From positions 1-12,279 of the forward strand of contig JAXIUW010187847.1 in NCBI GenBank assembly GCA_035591015.1: a stretch of 12,279 nt of DNA, in the 5' to 3' direction. Below the pieces are notes generated by a model that was given only the letters and a program-made list of their open reading frames with translations, ran no database searches and was not told where the DNA came from. The stretch is from Cephalothrix simula (lineage: Eukaryota > Nemertea > Palaeonemertea > Archinemertea > Cephalotrichidae). Each line of letters starts with the position of its first letter. The first letter of the stretch is position 1. Position numbers and translations under genes: made by a program. Below are positions 10,701-12,279 of this stretch, in pieces.

Positions 10701-10813
10701 TGCCGGTTATCCCGTTGGAAACAGCCCTTACTTTGTTGAAATTTTCGATCCTTCATACGCTGTCATTAAAGATAAAGAAATTGGAAGCATCGGAGAACGA
10801 GCTGTATTTGAGG
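1567..10813 (+). CDS. Filamin-like protein, partial gene (seven spliced internal exons)
   Basis: The seven exons listed separately join to 367 codons plus one base with no stop. Filamins are actin cross-linkers: an N-terminal actin-binding head followed by a rod of about 95-residue Ig-like repeats that bind membrane receptors and signalling proteins. Only rod repeats are seen here. Numbering from the first codon in the window: repeat A, residues 1-73 (start missing); B, 74-162; C, 163-253; D, 254-345; E from 346 (start only). Each has the family hallmarks: a G-x-G strand, a Y/V-x-V-x-F-x-P turn before a conserved G, and a GSP motif near the end (residues 64-66, 154-156, 245-247; NSP at 337-339 in D). 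Spacing of 89-92 residues fits the family. No signal peptide, membrane segment or hinge is visible. Another filamin-repeat protein (TRIM/LIN-41 type) usually has one repeat, so a long tandem favours a true filamin. Which paralogue, and which repeat numbers, cannot be told. Confidence 0.92.
1854..2207. mobile_element. MITE-like element, about 44-bp terminal inverted repeats
   Basis: The left end, 1854-1897, contains ctctgtacgcga and gcacgggaagag. The right end, 2164-2207, carries the complement (ctcttcccgtgc, then tcgcgtacagag) and closes with ggttacc against ggtaaga. The interior is AT-rich and non-coding. No convincing target-site duplication is visible at the borders I chose. Confidence 0.75.
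2350..2452 (-). repeat. Fragment related to the foldback family (copy 3)
   Basis: The words ttttggaaaggacatgcaaa (2372-2391), accatgga, then ccccacctggtgagg (2426-2440) and agtggtggcg appear in the same order and spacing as the reverse complement of 1212-1302 in copy 1. The ggaaagg-catgcaaa block also matches the complement at about 6501-6520 in copy 2. A small hairpin (ccctttta at 2322-2329 with taaaaggg at 2338-2345) lies just outside. Confidence 0.55.
2630..2660. repeat. Perfect 11-bp hairpin
   Basis: agatggaatag (2630-2640) and ctattccatct (2650-2660) are exact complements around a 9-nt loop. The stem does not extend further and no T run follows. It may be a remnant of a small palindromic element. 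Confidence 0.7.
2830..2958 (+). CDS. Filamin exon: end of repeat A, start of repeat B
   Basis: This exon has 43 codons, phase 0 at both ends, with acceptor cttttttag and a consensus donor AAG|gtaagt. Residues 53-95 start with the last strands of repeat A (VSGVIEGTHIQGSP) and run into repeat B (IIIPDLPYVNVGSVCEFK). The exon therefore crosses the repeat boundary, as is common in filamin genes. The FK|V junction to the next exon matches the F-x-V position at which exon 4 also joins exon 5. Confidence 0.9.
3110..3400. repeat. Degenerate array of atccgcaagt-type words
   Basis: Diverged versions of a 10-15 base word recur at irregular spacing, such as gtccaaaagttgcg, atccgctagtgg, tatccgctaattgc, tatccgtaagttg, catccacaagtcg and aatccgcaagtcg. 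The same word returns at 3550-3570 and 4130-4160. It is an old tandem array or cryptically simple DNA, not a clean satellite. Confidence 0.45.
3571..4110. mobile_element. Inverted-repeat element, about 540 bp
   Basis: aaagaacttgggctgactt at the left end pairs with its complement aagtcagcccaagctcttt at 4092-4110 with one mismatch. Flanking DNA on both sides carries the same tataagttg / cgcaagttgcg words, so the element seems to have landed in the array. The interior holds a 103-codon minus-strand frame (3598-3909) that resembles no transposase I know. No target duplication is clear. Confidence 0.6.
4284..4413 (+). CDS. Filamin exon: centre of repeat B
   Basis: This exon is 130 nt, enters in phase 0 and leaves in phase 1, with acceptor aatcgccag and donor ACAG|gtaatt. 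It encodes residues 96-138, VDTKAAGKGDLQVEAVAPSG then DGSYVVKFTPTET, plus the first base of a glycine codon. This is a textbook filamin core: the A-G-x-G-x-L-x-V-x-V strand, a P-S-G turn, then G-x-Y-x-V-x-F-x-P-x-x-x-G. Confidence 0.95.
4541..4740. repeat. Inverted repeat around 166 bp of AT-rich DNA
   Basis: gatatttggggtttctac (4541-4558) faces gtagaaaccccaatattt (4723-4740); the arms pair with one mismatch and a one-base offset. It could be a small MITE with 17-18 bp ends, but no target duplication is seen. Confidence 0.5.
5307..5465. mobile_element. MITE with about 50-bp inverted ends and TTAA borders
   Basis: The left arm (5311-5359) includes cataggtgaattttgcccc and caaagtga, ending taatttgag. 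The right arm (5412-5461) is its near-exact complement. Both ends touch TTAA (5307-5310 and 5462-5465), the target used by piggyBac-type transposases. About 52 bp of AT-rich spacer separates the arms. The superfamily assignment rests only on TTAA, since an AT-rich site could match by chance. A spurious open frame begins in the right arm. Confidence 0.78.
5703..6611. mobile_element. Foldback element (copy 2), split by a later insertion
   Basis: The left end gatgaggcat, aatgttaacta and the following C-rich stretch (5709-5765) is mirrored at 6570-6606 (ggggggcgggcatagttaacatttttgtatgcctcatt). The central segment (attttgaacattcttaaccac, then ccaccaccaggtagcggtaa, about 5862-5908) matches the centre of copy 1 (1192-1236). 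The right part has cattttgcatgccctttccaa, also as in copy 1. Without the insertion at 5931-6382 plus one target copy it would be about 450 bp. It is non-coding. Confidence 0.7.
5931..6382. mobile_element. Nested MITE with 9-bp target duplication
   Basis: The left end gagggggtcatggaaaaaatt (5931-5951) is mirrored by aattttttccatgaccccc at the right end (6358-6382, extended by a C run). The direct repeat cagttcacc lies just outside at 5922-5930 and 6384-6392. That is the footprint of cut-and-paste insertion; an 8-9 bp duplication suggests a hAT-like source, which is inference. The interior is G-rich on this strand (runs of gggggtggggt near 5969 and 6210-6270) and has no transposase. The open frames around 6153-6405 are low-complexity artefacts. 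Confidence 0.8.
6610..6768 (-). mobile_element. tRNA-derived SINE (tRNA-like head at 6686-6768)
   Basis: Read on the minus strand, an A-box-like tagccgagcggtc (6747-6759) precedes a near-perfect B box, ggttcgatccc (about 6699-6709). This is the internal RNA polymerase III promoter of a tRNA. The gccgagcggtctaa word and the stretch between the boxes, long enough for a variable arm, point to a Leu/Ser-type ancestor. The would-be acceptor strands do not pair and the T stem is mismatched, so it is not a working tRNA. Downstream the body continues about 75 bp (ccgggtctcaatcttcctttg) until it meets the foldback element. The 3' end is uncertain. Confidence 0.68.
6999..7142 (+). CDS. Filamin exon: end of repeat B, start of repeat C
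   Basis: This exon is 144 nt, phase 1 at both ends. Its first two bases complete the glycine codon begun at 4413. The acceptor is ttttacag; the donor AGAG|gttcgt is a weaker GT match than its neighbours. Residues 140-186 hold DWQLFFLYEGEPVPGSPVSV (end of B, with the PGSP motif) and then the first strand of C, ending GKEIKFR. The last base joins TG of the next exon to make a valine codon, giving F-R-V-D, parallel to F-K-V-D between exons 2 and 3. Confidence 0.93.
7238..7496. mobile_element. MITE with 27-bp perfect inverted ends, AAGT flanks
   Basis: gaagcgttgagacgtcatac, extended to gaataa (7238-7264), is an exact complement of 7470-7496. The tetranucleotide AAGT abuts both ends (7234-7237 and 7497-7500) and may be a target duplication, though four bases is weak evidence. 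The interior is AT-rich with no open frame. Perfect ends suggest a relatively young insertion. Confidence 0.82.
7545..7614. repeat. Short imperfect palindrome, 70 bp
   Basis: taaacggtctggagtgtgattc (7545-7566) faces the near-complement gaaacactctccaaaccgttta (7593-7614), with a few mismatches and a 26-bp loop. It may be a tiny MITE; the AT-rich flanks are also roughly symmetric. Confidence 0.6.
7784..7862. repeat. Short palindrome with nested arms, 79 bp
   Basis: tcgattaat (7784-7792) pairs with attaatcga (7854-7862), and ggtgtca (7796-7802) pairs with tgacacc (7834-7840). It is a hairpin with bulges and likely an old palindromic element. Confidence 0.55.
8259..8432 (+). CDS. Filamin exon: centre and late strands of repeat C
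   Basis: This exon is 174 nt, phase 1 at both ends, with acceptor acatttttag and donor AAGG|gtgagt. Residues 188-244 begin DCSLAGVGDL and continue through GVYIVTFKPDVAGTYNIVVYFNDYEVK. Unlike repeats A, B and D there is no intron at the conserved AG|Y position; the break falls later, inside the glycine of GSP. A GTG codon at 8258-8260 can look like a start, but its G belongs to the splice acceptor. Confidence 0.94.
8490..8910. repeat. CG-word-rich degenerate repeat
   Basis: Related words recur at short irregular spacing: gcgtattctc, gatacgcgattcgcg, acgcaattaagtcgc, acgcgacatgcgacac, cgcaaatttcgcaaatttg. A paired near-copy, cgccggtacgttaaattt and caccggttcgtcaaattt, lies about 40 bases apart near 8850-8910. 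It resembles the array in intron 2 in style (gtattcg, atacgc, aagtcgc) and may share its origin. Confidence 0.45.
9251..9361. repeat. 38-bp tandem repeat, about three copies
   Basis: Unit 1 (9251-9288) and unit 2 (9289-9326) both read atatttcgggaatattactt, then tacgg-aatt, and end ggagg, with about three differences. Unit 3 (from 9327) is more diverged (atattttggaaataatactt) and fades near 9361. It ends about 25 bases before exon 6, so it lies where branch-point sequence would be expected. Confidence 0.82.
9387..9617 (+). CDS. Filamin exon: end of repeat C and most of repeat D
   Basis: This is the longest exon in the window, 231 nt, phase 1 at both ends, with acceptor tttttttgtag and consensus donor GTTG|gtaagt. 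Residues 246-321 start SPYSVAVGD, finishing repeat C, then give the first strand of D and its core (DIDVRVTAPNGQSV, then GEYRIKYTPTMV). It lacks the intron that interrupts B and C at the F-x|V position, so two exons seem fused here. A 38-bp tandem repeat ends about 25 bases before it. Confidence 0.95.
9936..10609. mobile_element. Large foldback element with unequal arms
   Basis: The centre is near 10326: gggaactgtattgatc faces gatcgatacagttccc. The arms are strongly alike out to caagaat (10037-10043 against 10503-10509, which continue ttctttttataga in complement), and ccaatattgatactagcc (9936-9953) still matches the complement of 10592-10609. Between, the outer 90 bp are diverged. The left arm has about 99 extra bases (10123-10221) missing from the right arm. 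There is no coding capacity. The outer limits are approximate. Confidence 0.8.
10123..10221. mobile_element. Extra hairpin block in one foldback arm only
   Basis: Sequence on both sides (gaaatgcttt before, actgtggttaa after) is contiguous in the other arm, as seen in the complement of 10426-10445. The block is itself palindromic: acaattat (10145-10152) faces ataattgt, with atcact / agtgag inside and cggtc-like ends. It is most simply a small nested insertion, though deletion from the right arm is possible. Confidence 0.6.
10676..10813 (+). CDS. Filamin exon: end of repeat D, start of repeat E
   Basis: This exon is 138 nt, phase 1 at both ends, with acceptor ctattacag and consensus donor GAGG|gtaagt. 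The first two bases complete a glycine codon. Residues 323-367 read RYQIDIAAAGYPVGNSPYFV, with NSP in place of GSP, then open repeat E and end GERAVFE. By analogy with the other repeats the next exon should start with a V-D-x-x-x-A-G-x-G-like strand. I find no such sequence up to 12279, so that exon lies beyond the window. Confidence 0.94.
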
Positions 10814-11126
10814 GTAAGTCAAGGGTCCAATTCAACTACTACTTAGCAAAAAAATAGCCTGCGTACTCTATCCCAACTTTTGGTATGAAAAATGAAAATG
10901 GGTTCAAGCTACTAATTCTAAGGACCGACCACATAGTAATGGGAAATACGTCTCACCAAAGTTCAAAAATAAATGTTTCCCGATAGCCTGTAAAATTTAT
11001 AAACACATTCTATGGGAACCTTTTATCACCGTAGAAAAAAATTGAAATATCTTATATTCCGGGTTGCAGCAGAATCTGACGTTGAATCTTAGTACACAAA
11101 AGGCTACAAAACGCAAACTTATTCTA

Positions 11127-11155
11127 CAGGTTGCAAGTGCACGAGTTGCAACCTG
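11127..11155. repeat. Perfect 10-bp hairpin
   Basis: caggttgcaa (11127-11136) and ttgcaacctg (11146-11155) are exact complements around a 9-nt loop containing gtgcac. No T run follows. It is similar in size to the hairpin at 2630-2660 but unrelated in sequence. Confidence 0.7.
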
Positions 11156-11698
11156 ATATTTGAATTGCTAATGGGTAATGCTATTACGCAACGATAGCCA
11201 GAAGATCTAGTTGCAATTAATGCGCTTCGGATGTTTTTTAAAAGCTTTTTTGGTTGATATAAGCCTTTTGTTATTATAATGACTTAATTGATACGATCGT
11301 CTAAGCATACCATAACCTAATTAATATAATGGCCAATTCATTCAACACAACAATGCACATTCCTAAACGCCAATAAACACGGCAATTAAAATATTAGATA
11401 TCATTATATGAATAATTGGATGCCATGGACTTTCAATCAACAAGTGATCACAAGTGTTAAAAAATATGTCAATATACGCGCGAATTTCCCTTTCCAATCT
11501 GACTTCCGGTTTCTGACACTTAAAATTGCTCCACCTATTTCAACTTTTTAGATGTTTTAAATATAGCTACCGGTATCCATATTCAAGGACTCAATAATTT
11601 AATAGTTTGAGGAATTTGACTATCACGGTTTTCAAATTGTTGATTATAATTATGATTGGGGCAGGGTACCAGGCTTGTAAAACAATGCCATGTGTTTG

Positions 11699-11880
11699 GA
11701 CTGGAAACCTTCCCTAATTTCCGCTATACGATAGAAAATTAGGCAAATTGTTAGTCGGCCACTCTACGCGATTAGTCCACGGTAGCCTGGCGCCCTAGCC
11801 TATTTTCGCTATTGTCACATCCGATCGTATAGACTGGGGCAACCTTATCCGATAGCGGGAATTAGGGAAGGTTCCTAGTC
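11699..11880. mobile_element. MITE-like foldback, 182 bp
   Basis: gactggaaaccttccctaat through ccgctat (11699-11727) faces the complement at 11852-11880 with three or four mismatches. A second inner pair, cgatagaaaattaggc (11730-11745) and gcctattttcgctattg, continues the fold. No target duplication is clear. The 70-codon minus-strand frame at 11795-12007 overlaps the right arm and is not credible. Confidence 0.75.
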
Positions 11881-12279
11881 TACGACGTGAAATAGGGTTT
11901 GTAAAAATTATTGTGCATGCTTTTATATTTCTAAAGTATTTTGTCAAATGTATTTTTGCAGCGTATGAATAAGAAAATAGAGAATTAATGTAGGTGAAGA
12001 TATGCAAAATACGTTCATAAATTGATTTAAGAACATAATTGTGGACTAAAAATCCCTTATAACAGCTATAATAATCTATATTAATTTAACGAAATGATTT
12101 ATATCCTATTTTCATTTTATTTTCTATATAATATGACTTAAATGTATTAATCTCGATCCCTAATCGCTACCAAACTTTACTTTTTCTACCATAAAATCAG
12201 TTCACGGTGTCCCTAAACGATATTTCAGATTTAAAAAATATACCATGGGAGATCTTTGGTGGGATGAAAGGGACATATG

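Larger units (their letters stand above)
10814..12279 (+). other. Intron 7, truncated by the window end
   Basis: This begins with a consensus gtaagt donor. It contains a perfect hairpin (11127-11155) and a 182-bp MITE (11699-11880); the rest is plain AT-rich DNA. A possible acceptor at 12227-12228 opens a frame to the window edge, but the peptide lacks filamin features, so I do not call an exon. Confidence 0.75.

Noticed and set aside
11795-12007. 70-codon minus-strand frame
   Set aside because: It overlaps the right arm of a MITE and has no family resemblance.

Overview
The window looks like animal genomic DNA: AT-rich, intron-dominated, packed with short non-coding mobile elements. It holds no intact prokaryote-style gene. 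The only protein-coding signal I can support is one plus-strand, multi-exon gene. Seven internal exons (1567-1722, 2830-2958, 4284-4413, 6999-7142, 8259-8432, 9387-9617, 10676-10813) splice with GT/AG borders and compatible phases into 367 codons plus one base. The product is a run of filamin-type immunoglobulin repeats: one partial, three complete and the start of a fifth. The actin-binding head, the start codon, the stop codon and both ends of the gene lie outside the window. The host is probably a marine invertebrate, from the filamin gene with roughly 1-2.6 kb introns, the many short inverted-repeat elements and recurring words such as acatgta and taggccta. An echinoderm, hemichordate or lophotrochozoan would fit, but this is an inference and not a taxonomic call.

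Layout. 1-930 is intron or upstream DNA with a small ggccatttt palindrome and no gene. 931-1520 is a compound foldback element that ends about 45 bases before exon 1. Intron 1 (1723-2829) carries a 354-bp inverted-repeat element, a fragment related to the foldback family and an 11-bp perfect hairpin. Intron 2 (2959-4283) has a degenerate array of tatccgcaagt-like words with an approximately 540-bp inverted-repeat element set inside it. Intron 3 (4414-6998) is the largest. It holds a weak inverted repeat, a TTAA-flanked MITE, a second foldback-family copy that is itself interrupted by a MITE with a 9-bp target duplication, and a tRNA-derived SINE on the minus strand. Intron 4 (7143-8258) has a 259-bp MITE flanked by AAGT and two small palindromes. 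Intron 5 (8433-9386) has a second degenerate word-rich stretch and a 38-bp tandem repeat just before exon 6. Intron 6 (9618-10675) holds a large foldback with an extra hairpin block in one arm only. 10814-12279 is intron sequence with a perfect hairpin and a 182-bp MITE.

All recognisable genes are thus pieces of one cytoskeletal protein. The rest is intron, shaped by nested insertions of non-autonomous elements. I found no CRISPR array, operon, defence system, rRNA or transposase gene. The most notable points are the irregular intron positions relative to the filamin repeats, the nested insertions that give a relative order of events, and a compound foldback family that appears at least three times.
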